Assembly: GCF_014649835.1 (NCBI RefSeq) | Contig: NZ_BMTU01000001.1 | Coordinates: forward strand, 434,001-498,000 | Length of the DNA: 64,000 bases | DNA from: Streptomyces pilosus | GTDB taxonomy: Bacteria > Actinomycetota > Actinomycetes > Streptomycetales > Streptomycetaceae | Direction: 5' to 3' | Shown here: piece after piece, positions 9,497 to 18,539 of the stretch | How the letters are laid out: every line of letters begins with the position of its first letter | How positions within the stretch are numbered: position 1 is the stretch's first letter | Notes under the pieces: generated by a model | Told to the model about the DNA's origin: nothing | What the model saw: the letters and a program-made list of their open reading frames with translations, nothing else | Database searches by the model: none | Position numbers and translations under genes: made by a program

Positions 9497-10018
9497 ATGG
9501 ACGAGACGGAGTTCTGGGAGCTGGTGGACACCGCCCGGGAGGACGCCGAGGGCGACCCCGAGGAACAGGCCGATCTGCTCGTGGAGCGGCTCGTACGGCT
9601 GGATCCGGAGGCGGTCCTGGACTTCGCCCGTCACTTCGAGTCCCGCTACCACCGCGCCTACCGCTGGGACCTGTGGGGCGCCGCGTGGGTGCTCCTCGAC
9701 GGCGCGAGCGACGACGCCTTCGACTTCTTCCGGTGCTGGCTGATCGGCCAGGGCCGTGAGGTCTTCGAAGGGGCGCTGCACGACCCGGACGCGCTGGCCG
9801 ACCTGCTGGACGACGACTTCGACGAGGAGATCGACGGCGACGGCGAGGACCTCGGCTACGCGGCGGACGAAGCCTACGAGCAGCTCACCGGGACGGTGGC
9901 TCCGGACCTCGAGCTGCCCCCGGCCCCGGTGGAACCGGAGGGCACACCGCTCGACTTCGAGAACGAGGCGCTGCTCGCCGAGCGCTACCCGCGGCTCTGG
10001 GAACGCTTCCGGGACTAG
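9497..10018 (+). CDS. DUF4240 family protein
   Basis: Acidic cytoplasmic protein of 173 aa. The opening MDETEFWELVD and the segment FARHFESRYHRAYRWDLWGAA are characteristic of the DUF4240 family, whose function is not known. A very acidic patch (DDDFDEEIDGDGED) lies around residues 110-123. ATG 9482 (five codons earlier) is an alternative start; 9497 matches the usual N-terminus. The gene is monocistronic, 87 nt after the WYL regulator. Confidence 0.75.
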   Translation: MDETEFWELVDTAREDAEGDPEEQADLLVERLVRLDPEAVLDFARHFESRYHRAYRWDLWGAAWVLLDGASDDAFDFFRCWLIGQGREVFEGALHDPDALADLLDDDFDEEIDGDGEDLGYAADEAYEQLTGTVAPDLELPPAPVEPEGTPLDFENEALLAERYPRLWERFRD

Positions 10019-10067
10019 GCCCCTTATCGGCGGCGAGGCCACGACCCGGTGGCGGTCGCGTGCCCGG

Positions 10068-10241
10068 TCACAGACGCCGGTGGGGAGTCGGCGCCTGGCG
10101 CAGGGGCGCGGCGTTGGCCTGGGTGAGGGCGGAGGCGGTGTGGGCGGCCGGTCCGAGGACGACGGCCGCGGCGGCGCACAGCGCCGCCCAGGGGCGGCGC
10201 AGCACGGCCGCCCAGGTGCTACTTCGGGGGGTGTCACTCAT
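10068..10241 (-). CDS. 57-aa small membrane or exported protein coupled to the PGRP gene
   Basis: Small ORF running from ATG at 10241 to TGA at 10068. Its start overlaps the end of the amidase gene by 8 nt (ATGAGTGA), a translational coupling arrangement. The peptide has a short polar N-terminus, then a basic and Trp-containing segment (WAAVLRRPWAAL) and a hydrophobic Ala-rich stretch (residues 18-33) resembling a signal or anchor, ending with HRRL. Codon third positions are strongly G/C, as expected for a real Streptomyces gene. No homology is recognised; function unknown. Confidence 0.6.
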   Translation of the reverse strand: MSDTPRSSTWAAVLRRPWAALCAAAAVVLGPAAHTASALTQANAAPLRQAPTPHRRL

Positions 10242-11157
10242 GGGTGTGCTCTTCGTTCTGTGCGATGTTCTGCTTCACGGTGTTCCGTACGGGTGGGCCG
10301 GTGTCCTTCCCCAGGGCCTGCTCCGCGGTGTCGCGGCCCTGGATGCGGGCCGCGAGGGTCCTGATGTCGGGGAGGCGCGCCTGGAGGGCGGCGCCCGGGC
10401 AGCTGGTCATGAACCCGTCGCTGTGGCCGGCGACCGCGTGCAGGGTGGCCGTGGTGCCGGCCGCGTAGCGGCTGCCGCCGTTGCTGGAGACCAGCCGCAC
10501 CTCGGCGCGCGGGTCGGTGCCGGACGTGCCGAGCTTCCACGCGGCCAGCGCGGCGATCGCGTCGAGCATCTCGGACGGCACGTGGGCGCCCTCCGTGAAG
10601 GTGCCGAGGGCGGCGATGCCGGTGGTGCGGTGGTTGAAGCCCTGGGTGTGGGCGCCGGTGACGGGGCGGTCGGTGCCGCCCGCGCGGCCCTCGTAGATGG
10701 TGCCGCAGCGGTCGACGACGAAGTTGTATCCGAGGTCGTCCCAGTCCCGGCCCACGGTCTGGCCCTCGTACAGGCCCCTGATGATGCCGGGGGCCTCCGC
10801 GCAGTCGTACGTGCCCGGTGAGTCGGTGTGGTGCACGAAGACCGCGACGACCTCGTCGTCGTAGCGCGGTGGCGGCTGCTCGCGGGCGTCGTCACCCAGC
10901 CAGACGGCGCGCGGCACGATCGGCGGCCGGGGCGCCTGGAAGGCGGGTTCGGCGCGTGCGGCGGAGGCCGTGCCGGCGGACCCCGCGGCCCGCTCGACGC
11001 CGTAGGCGCACAGCACCAGGGCGACGGCGGCCGCCAGGCCCGGCAGACAGCCGAGCGCCACCCCGGCGGCCGTCGGCAGCCGGGGGGTGCCGGGCCCGCC
11101 GGGTATCCGGGAGGCCCGGCGCTTCCGCGCTCCGCGCGGTCGTCTCGGGACACGCAT
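10234..11157 (-). CDS. secreted peptidoglycan recognition protein, N-acetylmuramoyl-L-alanine amidase
   Basis: Predicted zinc amidase that cleaves the bond between muramic acid and the stem peptide outside the cell. It has 307 aa: a basic N-terminus (RVPRRPRGARKRR), one hydrophobic signal or anchor segment (about 35-55), and a PGRP/amidase-2 domain from about 85 on. Zn ligands are expected at the first His of FVHHTDS, at His in HAVAGHSDG, and at Cys in TSCPG; YNFVVDRCGTIYEGR is the classic core. The frame is open to 11220, and ATG 11157 (MRVPRR) gives a normal exported N-terminus. It may be involved in wall turnover. Confidence 0.87.
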   Translation of the reverse strand: MRVPRRPRGARKRRASRIPGGPGTPRLPTAAGVALGCLPGLAAAVALVLCAYGVERAAGSAGTASAARAEPAFQAPRPPIVPRAVWLGDDAREQPPPRYDDEVVAVFVHHTDSPGTYDCAEAPGIIRGLYEGQTVGRDWDDLGYNFVVDRCGTIYEGRAGGTDRPVTGAHTQGFNHRTTGIAALGTFTEGAHVPSEMLDAIAALAAWKLGTSGTDPRAEVRLVSSNGGSRYAAGTTATLHAVAGHSDGFMTSCPGAALQARLPDIRTLAARIQGRDTAEQALGKDTGPPVRNTVKQNIAQNEEHTHE

Positions 11158-11347
11158 GGCCCCACTGTGGGCCGCGTCGGCGGGGTCCGCGATCCGTGGT
11201 GTGCCATCCGGTGGAACCATCGCCCCGGTCCGCGACGTTTCCCCCAGTGCACGCGCGCGTGGCCGCTGTCCGGCGGCCGTCGCGCGCGTGGCTGATCACC
11301 GGGCCCCTCCCCCACGTATTGGGGGGTCCGAGAGAAAGGCGGCGTGC

Positions 11348-12532
11348 GTGGACCTGCTCGACATCCTGCTGTTGCTGGTCGTCCTGGCCTACGCGGCGTC
11401 CGGTTACCGGCGCGGTCTGCTGGCCGGCTGCGTCTCGCTCGCCGGTTTCGTGGGCGGTGCGGTCGTGGGCGTGTGGATCCTGCCGTGGGTCATGGACCTG
11501 GTGACGGCGGGGACGACGCGGGCGACGGTGACGGCCGTGTTCACGGTGCTGCTGCCGGCCGTGGTGGGTCACGAGCTGGCGGGACGGCTGGCGCTCCGGC
11601 TGCGGCGGGAGCTGGACGCCGGCCCGCTGCGGGTGGCGGACGGGCTCGGCGGCGCGGTGGCCAACGCGGTGGCCGTGCTGATCGTGGCGTGGGTGGCGGC
11701 GAGCGTGCTGGGAGCGTCCTCGTCGCCGCTGGTGACGTCGGCGATCAGGGACTCGCGGCTGCTGGGCGCGGTGCAGGACGTGATGCCGGACACCACTCCG
11801 GGCTGGTTCTCCCGTGCCACCTCGGCGCTGACCGAGGCGGGGTTCCCGCAGGTGTTCAACCCCTTCGAGAACGAGTCGACCGCCGAGGTCGCCGAGCCGT
11901 CCGGCGACAGCGTGACGGCGGCCGCGACCCGTGCGGCGCAGCGCAGCACGGTGAAGGTCGAGGGCGTGGCGGGCACGCAGGGCCGCGAGGGCAGCGGGTT
12001 CGTGTACGCGCGGGAGCACGTGATGACCAACGCGCACGTGGTGGCGGGCATCGACGAGCCGACCGTGCGCGTGGGCGGGGTCGGGCGGACGTACGAGGCG
12101 CGGGTGGTGCTCTTCGACCCGCAGAAGGACGTGGCCGTGCTGTACGTGCCGGACCTGCGGGCTCCGGTGCTGCGGTTCGTGGACGACGCGGGGCGCGGCG
12201 ACTCCGCTGTGGTCGCGGGCTATCCGCAGGACGGCGACCTGAACCTCCAGGCGGCGACGGTGGCCAACCGGCTCCAGGCCCGGGGGCAGAACATCTACAG
12301 CGACGCGACGGTCACCCGCGAGATCTACTCCATCCGCTCCACCGTCCGCCCCGGCAACTCCGGCGGGCCGCTGCTGACCACCGACGGCCGGGTGTTCGGC
12401 GTGGTCTTCGCGCGCTCCACCACGGACGCCGAGACGGGTTACGTGCTGACGGCGGACGAGGTGGCGGAGGACGCCGAGCGCGCGGCGGACGCCACCACCC
12501 CGGTGGACACCGGCGAGGTCGTGACCTCCTAG
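11348..12532 (+). CDS. MarP-like membrane serine protease (CvpA plus trypsin-like domains)
   Basis: Predicted periplasmic-side serine protease of 394 aa. The N-terminal 150 residues form about four membrane helices of the CvpA/colicin V type (DILLLLVVLAYAASGYRRG). A linker and then a chymotrypsin-fold domain follow, with catalytic triad His230 (TNAHVV), Asp261 (KDVAVL) and Ser338 (GNSGGP). This is the domain layout of mycobacterial MarP, which takes part in acid and oxidative stress resistance through wall hydrolase activation; that role here is inference. GTG 11348 is the start, with AGAGAAAGG upstream. It is divergent from the PGRP amidase, a possible functional partner. Confidence 0.85.
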   Translation: MDLLDILLLLVVLAYAASGYRRGLLAGCVSLAGFVGGAVVGVWILPWVMDLVTAGTTRATVTAVFTVLLPAVVGHELAGRLALRLRRELDAGPLRVADGLGGAVANAVAVLIVAWVAASVLGASSSPLVTSAIRDSRLLGAVQDVMPDTTPGWFSRATSALTEAGFPQVFNPFENESTAEVAEPSGDSVTAAATRAAQRSTVKVEGVAGTQGREGSGFVYAREHVMTNAHVVAGIDEPTVRVGGVGRTYEARVVLFDPQKDVAVLYVPDLRAPVLRFVDDAGRGDSAVVAGYPQDGDLNLQAATVANRLQARGQNIYSDATVTREIYSIRSTVRPGNSGGPLLTTDGRVFGVVFARSTTDAETGYVLTADEVAEDAERAADATTPVDTGEVVTS

Positions 12533-12569
12533 GAGGTGTAGGACACCCCCTGGCCGCGGTCGGCGCCGG

Positions 12570-13058
12570 TCACACCAGCGGGCGTCCCATCAGGACGTCG
12601 TCGACGTAGGCGCCGTCGAGGTGGAACTCCTCCGGCAGCACGCCCTCCACGACGAAGCCCTCCGAGGCGTACAGCGTCCGGGCGGGGGTGTTGTGGCCCA
12701 GGACGCGCAGCGTGATCCGCCGGGCGCCCCGGCGCCGGGCCTCGGCGACGGCGGCCCGTACCAGGGCCCGGCCGACGCCCCTGCCGCGGGCCTCCTCGGC
12801 GACGGCGAGGCCGCGGATCTGCTGGACGTGCTCGTTGGACTTGAGCGGGGTGGGGTGGCCGAGCCGGATGTAGCCCACGGGGCGGCCGTCGTGCTCGGCG
12901 ACGAGGTGGGCGTCCGGTCCGCAGGTCTCGCGGAAGAACGGCTCGCCCGGCTCGGGCCGGGGCATGACGGCGAACAGGTGGGACCACGTCTCGCGGTCGA
13001 GGCGTGCGAGGTCGCCCTCGTCCTCGGGGCGGGCGGGACGTATGAGGGGCGCGGTCAT
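12570..13058 (-). CDS. GNAT-family N-acetyltransferase
   Basis: Acetyl-CoA dependent acetyltransferase of 162 aa with an unknown substrate. The acetyl-CoA binding motif is visible as IRGLAVAEEARGRGVGRAL (around residues 85-103), and the C-terminal LYASEGF is the usual motif B. The frame is open to 13214, but ATG 13058 starts the compact domain (MTAPLIRPARPED). On the minus strand TACAGT lies 6 nt before the ATG with no Shine-Dalgarno, so it is probably leaderless. Convergent with the protease gene. Confidence 0.85.
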   Translation of the reverse strand: MTAPLIRPARPEDEGDLARLDRETWSHLFAVMPRPEPGEPFFRETCGPDAHLVAEHDGRPVGYIRLGHPTPLKSNEHVQQIRGLAVAEEARGRGVGRALVRAAVAEARRRGARRITLRVLGHNTPARTLYASEGFVVEGVLPEEFHLDGAYVDDVLMGRPLV

Positions 13059-13128
13059 GGCGTCACTGTACGGCCGTGACGCGGCGGCCTGCCGTGATTT
13101 CCGCGCCGCGAGGGGCAGGATGGACGGC

Positions 13129-14031
13129 ATGGAGCGTGCGCGAATCGCGGTGGCCGGGGCGTCCGGGCTGATCGGGGGTGCCCTGGTGCGGTCCCTGACG
13201 GCGGACGGGCACACGGTGGTCCGGCTGGTGCGGGCCGCGCCCCGGGCGGCGGACGAGGTCCGGTGGGATCCGGAGCGGGGTTCCGTGGACGCGGCCGGGC
13301 TCGCCGGGTGCGACGCGGTGGTGAACCTGGCGGGCGCGGGTGTCGGCGACCGCCGCTGGACGGACGCCTACAAGGCGCGGATCCGCGACAGCCGGGTACG
13401 GGGCACGACCGCGCTCGCCGAGGCGGTCGCCGGCCTGCCGGAGGACGCACGGCCCCGGGTGTTCCTGAACGGCAGCGCGATCGGCTACTACGGCGAGACC
13501 GGTGACCGGGCGGTGGACGAGGGCGCGCCTCCGGGTGAGGGTTTCCTGCCGGGGGTGTGCGTGGAGTGGGAGTCCGCGGCGGCGCCCGCCCGGGAGGCGG
13601 GCGTGCGGACGGTGTTCGCGCGGACCGGTCTGGTGGTGGCGCGCGGGGGCGGGGCGTGGGGCAGGCTCTTCCCGCTCTTCCGGGCCGGTCTGGGCGGGCG
13701 GATGGGCGACGGACGCCAGTACTGGTCGTTCATCGCCCTGCACGACGAGGTGGCGGCGCTGCGCCACCTCCTCGACACCGACGGGCTGTCCGGCCCGTTC
13801 AACCTGACGGCTCCCCATCCGGTGACCAACCGGGAGGTCACCGCGACGATGGCCCGTGTGCTGCGCCGGCCGGCGCTGTTCCCGGTGCCGGAGGCGGTGC
13901 TGCGGACGGTGCTGGGCGAGATGGCCGGGGACGTGCTGGGCAGTGCCCGGGTCCTGCCGGCGCGGCTGCTGGAGTCGGGCTTCCGCTTCGCGTTCCCGCG
14001 GATCGAAGGGGCGGTGCGGGCAGCGCTGTGA
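13129..14031 (+). CDS. TIGR01777-type SDR epimerase (YfcH-like)
   Basis: NAD(P)-binding extended SDR-like protein of 300 aa whose family has no firmly known substrate. The N-terminal Rossmann motif is GASGLIGGAL. GCDAVVNLAGAGVGDRRW and FLNGSAIGYYGETGD are hallmark segments of the YfcH/TIGR01777 group, and a C-terminal DUF1731-like helix region ends the protein. ATG 13120 is an alternative start. 13129 is chosen because CAGGAT sits 7 nt upstream, matching a leaderless promoter. Confidence 0.85.
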   Translation: MERARIAVAGASGLIGGALVRSLTADGHTVVRLVRAAPRAADEVRWDPERGSVDAAGLAGCDAVVNLAGAGVGDRRWTDAYKARIRDSRVRGTTALAEAVAGLPEDARPRVFLNGSAIGYYGETGDRAVDEGAPPGEGFLPGVCVEWESAAAPAREAGVRTVFARTGLVVARGGGAWGRLFPLFRAGLGGRMGDGRQYWSFIALHDEVAALRHLLDTDGLSGPFNLTAPHPVTNREVTATMARVLRRPALFPVPEAVLRTVLGEMAGDVLGSARVLPARLLESGFRFAFPRIEGAVRAAL

Positions 14032-14279
14032 GCGGCCCGCGACGCACCACCAAGACCGGTTGTGACCGAATCCGACCGAAGCACGCAGGGAACTGAGCCC
14101 CCTGCGACCTCACTGTGCCCATTCGGCGTGCGTATGCGACCGTCGTGCGCCCGTGCACTGGCCGTGCGCGACTGACCCGGTAACCGGCCGCGAACCTAAC
14201 CTCGACCAGAACTCGGGTATCCCTGGGGCCTGTTGAGGGCATGACGTCTCCAGCGCCCGCACAACCTCGAGGAGGGGAC

Positions 14280-15683
14280 GTGCTTGAGCCCACGTACCAG
14301 GCGGACGTCGTCGTCGTCGGAGCCGGGATCGCCGGCCTCTCCGCGGCTCGACGACTGACCAGCGCAGGAGTCACCACCGTCGTCCTGGAGGCAGCCCCCG
14401 AGGTGGGCGGTCGCATGACGACCGAGAAGATCGACGGCTTCCGGCTCGACAGGGTCGGGCAGCCGCTGTCCACGGGACATCCCCAACTGCGGGAGGCCGC
14501 GGCGCTCGACGGGCTGATGCTGAGGCCCTTCGCACCCGGCGTCCTGCTGCACAGCGACGGACGGCACCACCGCGCCGGCGCACAACCAGGCGCACGGGGG
14601 GCGCGCAGCGCGAGGGGCGCACTGCACGCGGTGCGCACCCTGGCGAGCACGCCCCGGCCGGGCACCGGTCCCCGGAGGCCGGTGGCCGTGCCGGGCCGGC
14701 AGGTGTCCCTGCCCCGCCACCGCAGCGGCGCCCCGCTGGGCACGGCGGTGGACCAGGCCCGGCTGGGGGCGGCGCTGACCAGGCTGGCGGGCACGCCCGT
14801 GGAACGGCTGCTGGCGCGGCCCGAACTGCCCGCCGCCGAGGCGCTGGTGACCCGGGGCCTGCCCGCCCGTACCGTCGACGGCTTCCTGCGCCCGCTGCTC
14901 GCCGCGCTGTTGTGCGACCCGGACCTGACGACCTCCAGCCGGTGCGCGGACCTGGCACTGCACGCCTTCGCGAGCGGGCGGCTGTGTCTGCCGGAGGGCG
15001 GCGCTGAGGCGCTGCCGCAGCGGCTGGCGCGCACGCTGCCACCGGGCACGGTGCGCACGGGGGTGCGGGTCACGTCCGTGTCGACGACCTCGGTGACCAC
15101 CGCGGAGCACGGCGAGTTCCGGTGCGCGGCGGTGCTGGTCGCGACGGGGGCGCGGGCGGCGGCGGAACTGCTGCCGGGGCTGCGGGTGCCGGCCTTCCAC
15201 CCGGTGACGGTGGTGCACCACACGACCGACGAGGTTCCCTCGACCGGTGCGTCGCTGCTGCTGGACGCCGACCGGGGCGGGCCGGTGGCGCACACGGCGG
15301 TCGTCAGCGCGGTGGACCCGTCCCGCGCGCCCGCCGGGCGCACGCTGGTGACCTCGACCGTCCTGGGGGCGGCGACGGCGGGGGTGGACACGGGGGTGCG
15401 GATGCATCTGGCGCGGTTGTACGGGGTGTCGACGGCCCGGTGGGAGACGCTCGCGGTGCGGCACACCGCGGACGCCGTACCGCAGATGCGGCCGCCGCAC
15501 GACCTGCGGCGGCCGGTACGGCTGCTGGCGGGACTGTACGTGTGCGGGGACCACCGGGACACGGGGTCCGTGCAGGGGGCGTTGCACTCGGCCGGGCGGG
15601 CGGCGGCGGCGCTGCTCGCGGACCTGGGAGTGAACGGTTCGCTGCACACGGCGGATCCGGTGGCCACGGCGCACGCGGCGTGA
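14280..15683 (+). CDS. FAD-dependent oxidoreductase, amine oxidase/protoporphyrinogen oxidase-like
   Basis: Flavoprotein of 467 aa. The N-terminal dinucleotide motif VVVGAGIAGLSAARRL and the following EAAPEVGGR are the FAD signature of the amine oxidase/phytoene desaturase superfamily; the C-terminal YVCGDHRDTGSVQGALHSG-like region (GSVQGALHSAGRAAAA) closes the FAD site. GTG 14280 is preferred over ATG 14241 because AGGAGGGG lies just before it. Substrate unknown. A CCGGT-A-ACCGG palindrome at 14177-14187 in the upstream region may be regulatory. Terminated by the hairpin at 15702. Confidence 0.8.
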   Translation: MLEPTYQADVVVVGAGIAGLSAARRLTSAGVTTVVLEAAPEVGGRMTTEKIDGFRLDRVGQPLSTGHPQLREAAALDGLMLRPFAPGVLLHSDGRHHRAGAQPGARGARSARGALHAVRTLASTPRPGTGPRRPVAVPGRQVSLPRHRSGAPLGTAVDQARLGAALTRLAGTPVERLLARPELPAAEALVTRGLPARTVDGFLRPLLAALLCDPDLTTSSRCADLALHAFASGRLCLPEGGAEALPQRLARTLPPGTVRTGVRVTSVSTTSVTTAEHGEFRCAAVLVATGARAAAELLPGLRVPAFHPVTVVHHTTDEVPSTGASLLLDADRGGPVAHTAVVSAVDPSRAPAGRTLVTSTVLGAATAGVDTGVRMHLARLYGVSTARWETLAVRHTADAVPQMRPPHDLRRPVRLLAGLYVCGDHRDTGSVQGALHSAGRAAAALLADLGVNGSLHTADPVATAHAA

Positions 15684-15701
15684 CGCTGCCGCCGGGCCGG
15701 T

Positions 15702-15737
15702 GAGCACCCCCGGCGCGGGTGTGCGCCGGGGGTGCTC
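15702..15737. terminator. bidirectional terminator between convergent genes
   Basis: Perfect stem GAGCACCCCCGGCGC (15702-15716) with its complement ending at 15737. It lies between the FAD oxidoreductase and the NsdA-like gene, which face each other. Confidence 0.8.
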
Positions 15738-15788
15738 GCGCGGCCCGGCGACAGCGGGTGCCGTCACGTCCACCCGTGCCGCCCTGGG

Positions 15789-15824
15789 GTGCCTCCCAGG
15801 CCCTCGGGGCACTGGGGGAGGCAC
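15789..15824. repeat. imperfect palindromic hairpin
   Basis: GTGCCTCCCAG at 15789-15799 pairs with CTGGGGGAGGCAC (one bulge region) ending at 15824. It is a second hairpin in the convergent gap, oriented to terminate the NsdA-like gene, and looks like a dispersed Streptomyces intergenic motif. Confidence 0.5.
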
Positions 15825-15890
15825 GACTGCCCGCGGTGGCGGTGGGTGGTGGGCGGCCTCCGGGTCGCCCGCGCGGGCGGCGGGTTGTCG

Positions 15891-17354
15891 TCAGCCGTGG
15901 GCCGCGACCCTGTCGCGGTAGGTGCGGACCGGGGCCGCGTCCCGGTACGGGTCCAGTCTGCGTTCGAAGTCACGGACGTACTCCAGCGCCCGGACGGAGC
16001 GCATCTCGGCCGCCTGCCCGGCGGCCTCCGCCGCCAGCTGGCACGCCTGGTCAAGTTCGCCGAGCCCCAGCCGCGCCGTGGCCAGCACCATCCGGCAGAA
16101 CAGCCTGCTCCGGGCGTACCCCGGCGCGCGCAGTTGCAGCGAGCGCTCCGCGTGCTGGGCGGCGGCCCGGAACTGCTGGAGGTCCCGGTGGCAGTGACCG
16201 AACTCGTCCGCGAGCTGAGCCTCGTCGAAGAAGCGCGCCCAGTACGGCACCTCGTCCCCCGCCCGCGCGCTCTCCAGGGCGCGTTCCGCGCGGACCAGCG
16301 CCGCGGTGGCGGCCCGTACCTCCCCGAGCACCGCGTGCCCCCGCGCCTCCGCGGCGTGCAGCAGCGACTGCACGGCGGCCGGCGCGGAGCCCCCCGCCCC
16401 CTGCTGGGCGACCCGCGCGAGCTGTACGGCCTCCCGCCCGTGGCCGAGGTAGACGGCCTGCCGGCTCATGGTGACCAGGACGTACGCGCCGTAGGGCCGG
16501 TCCCCCGCCGCCTGCGCGAGCCGCAGCGCCTGCACGAAGTACCGCTGGGCGAGCCCGTGCGCGGCGATGTCGAACGAGGTCCAGCCGGCCAGCCGGGTCA
16601 GGTCCGCCGCGGCGGCGAACAGCCGGCGGCCCGTCTGCTCGCCGTACGTCCCCCGCAGCATCGGTTCGCACTCGTGCTCCAGGTACCGCACCAGGGCCTG
16701 ACGGGCGTGCCCTCCCCCGTACGCGTCGTCGAGGGTGCGGAACAGCTCGCCGACCGACCGCAGGGCGGCGATGTCACCGCCGGTGACCCGCTGCCCCGGC
16801 CCGCGCTCGGCGGTGCCGCGCCTGCGGGCGAGGAGGTCGGACGGCAGCAGGGCGCGGGGGGCGGGGCGCCCCTGGGCGGGGACCCGGGCCGGCGGTTCGG
16901 CGCGGGCGACCTTCTCGTCGGCCCGTCCGATGAGCCAGTCCCGGCTCGGCACGACCAGCCCCGCCGAGGTGAACGCGATCTTGCGCAGTTCGGCGTGGCT
17001 GCCGGAGTCCTTGCGCCACAGCCCGCTGACGATGTCGACGGCCTCCTCGGGGCCGGCCGCGAACTCCAGTCCCGCGTAGACCGGGGCGCACGCGTCGAGC
17101 CCCAGGTCCTGGGCGGTCAGCCGGCGACCCAGCCGCCGGGTGAAGACCTCGGCGATCAGCGCCGGCGTCGTCCCGCGCGGCTGCTGCCCGCGCAGCCAGC
17201 GGGTGACGGACGTCTTGTCGTATCTCAGGTCGAGCCCGTGTTCGAGACCGAGCTGGTCCACGCGACGGGCGAGTCCCGCGTTGGAGAACCCCGCTTCTGC
17301 GATGAGCGCGGCGAGCTGTCGGTTGGGCGTGCGCTGCGCGGGTCGTTCCGTCAT
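15891..17354 (-). CDS. NsdA-like tetratricopeptide regulatory protein
   Basis: Protein of 487 aa with an N-terminal region (about 8-75) that looks like an HTH of the XRE type (LAALIAEAGFSNAGLARRV, TSVTRWLRGQQPRG). A long alpha-helical part with TPR-like repeats follows (for example HAEARGHAVLGEVRAATAAL, then AAQHAERSLQLRAPGYARSR). This layout resembles NsdA, a negative regulator of development and antibiotic production in Streptomyces, and its paralogues; assignment to this exact gene is inference. ATG 17354 has GGAG about 12 nt upstream. The gene diverges from lipB across a 234-nt gap. Confidence 0.65.
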   Translation of the reverse strand: MTERPAQRTPNRQLAALIAEAGFSNAGLARRVDQLGLEHGLDLRYDKTSVTRWLRGQQPRGTTPALIAEVFTRRLGRRLTAQDLGLDACAPVYAGLEFAAGPEEAVDIVSGLWRKDSGSHAELRKIAFTSAGLVVPSRDWLIGRADEKVARAEPPARVPAQGRPAPRALLPSDLLARRRGTAERGPGQRVTGGDIAALRSVGELFRTLDDAYGGGHARQALVRYLEHECEPMLRGTYGEQTGRRLFAAAADLTRLAGWTSFDIAAHGLAQRYFVQALRLAQAAGDRPYGAYVLVTMSRQAVYLGHGREAVQLARVAQQGAGGSAPAAVQSLLHAAEARGHAVLGEVRAATAALVRAERALESARAGDEVPYWARFFDEAQLADEFGHCHRDLQQFRAAAQHAERSLQLRAPGYARSRLFCRMVLATARLGLGELDQACQLAAEAAGQAAEMRSVRALEYVRDFERRLDPYRDAAPVRTYRDRVAAHG

Positions 17355-17588
17355 CTGCGGTGCGGTCTCCTGCCTTCCGGCTGTGGGGTGCCCGGATTGC
17401 CTGTGAGCAGCCCGTTCGGCGTCATGGGACGGCGCGAATGTAGCGGAGAGTGAGCACCCGATCGCAGGCAACAACCGGCATTCATCCGATCGTGTGAGGA
17501 TTGACCCGAAAGCTGACGGGCGGCCGGCGGACGTACAGTGGCGTGGGCGCGTCGCGCGCCCGACGACGTTCTTGGGAGGCGTGTCGCC

Positions 17589-18386
17589 GTGAGTGAGTTG
17601 CGGTTCGTCCGGATGGGCTTCGGGGCCGAGGCCGTCGACTACCAGCTGGCCTGGGACGAGCAGCGCCGGGTGCACGCGGCGCGGTTCGCCGACGAGGCGC
17701 CCGACACCGTGATCCTCCTGGAGCACCCCCCGGTCTACACGGCCGGCCGGCGCACCGAGGCGAGCGAGCGCCCCCTCGACGGCACGCCCGTCATCGACGT
17801 GGACCGCGGCGGCAAGATCACCTGGCACGGACCCGGCCAGCTGGTGGGCTACCCGATCCAGAAGCTGCCCCGCCCGGTGGACGTGGTCGCGCACGTCCGG
17901 CGCCTGGAGGAGGCCCTGATCCGCACCTGCGCCGACTTCGGCCTGGAGACCACGCGGGTCGAGGGCCGCAGCGGCGTCTGGGTCCTCGGCGACCCGGTCG
18001 AGCAGCGTCCGGCGCCGGGCGGGCTCTCCCTCGACTTCGACCCCCGGCTGCAGGACGACGAGTTCGACCCGCGTCTCAACGGCCCGGAGTACGCGCCGTC
18101 CAACGCCGGCCAGCGCCGCGAGGACCGCAAGATCGCCGCCATCGGCATCCGCGTGGCCAAGGGCGTCACGATGCACGGCTTCGCGCTCAACGTGAACCCC
18201 GACAACAAGTGGTTCGACAAGATCATCCCGTGCGGGATCCGCGACGCGGGCGTCGCCTCCCTGGCGAACGAACTCGGCCGGGACATCACGATCGACGAGG
18301 TGCTCCCCGTGGTGGAACGCCACCTCCAGGACATCCTCCTCAACGCCGAGCTGAAGCCGCGGGAGATCGAGAGAACACCGGCATAA
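17589..18386 (+). CDS. lipB: octanoyl-[acyl-carrier protein]:protein N-octanoyltransferase
   Basis: Transfers octanoate from acyl carrier protein to the lipoyl domains of E2 and GcvH, the first step of lipoate assembly. It is 265 aa. Catalytic Lys181 ([10 protein letters not shown]) and Cys215 (IIPCGI) are present, and the conserved [16 protein letters not shown] segment holds the substrate His. The region between GVWV and RKIAAIG (about residues 134-179) is about 45 residues longer than in E. coli LipB. GTG 17589 is chosen for GGGAGG at 17574-17579. A TACAGT at 17533-17538 may be the -10. lipA follows after 153 nt on the same strand. Confidence 0.95.
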   Translation: MSELRFVRMGFGAEAVDYQLAWDEQRRVHAARFADEAPDTVILLEHPPVYTAGRRTEASERPLDGTPVIDVDRGGKITWHGPGQLVGYPIQKLPRPVDVVAHVRRLEEALIRTCADFGLETTRVEGRSGVWVLGDPVEQRPAPGGLSLDFDPRLQDDEFDPRLNGPEYAPSNAGQRREDRKIAAIGIRVAKGVTMHGFALNVNPDNKWFDKIIPCGIRDAGVASLANELGRDITIDEVLPVVERHLQDILLNAELKPREIERTPA

Positions 18387-18539
18387 ACGCCGCCCGCCCG
18401 GCGTTGAACGCTCCGGGCGCCCAGGTCGCGGCGAGGACCGGGGGCGGCCGCCCTCGGCAGGGCCACACCCTCGCCGGGCCTTCACATCCACGGGCGTACG
18501 CTTGAGCACGCCGAAGAATCAATCGCTAGGGAGCCGGTC

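Noticed and set aside
5624..10237. 1537-codon minus-strand open frame across aceE, WYL and DUF4240 genes
   Set aside because: It spans three real genes and their terminators and has Arg/Val/Gly/Leu-biased composition; a shadow of the plus-strand genes.
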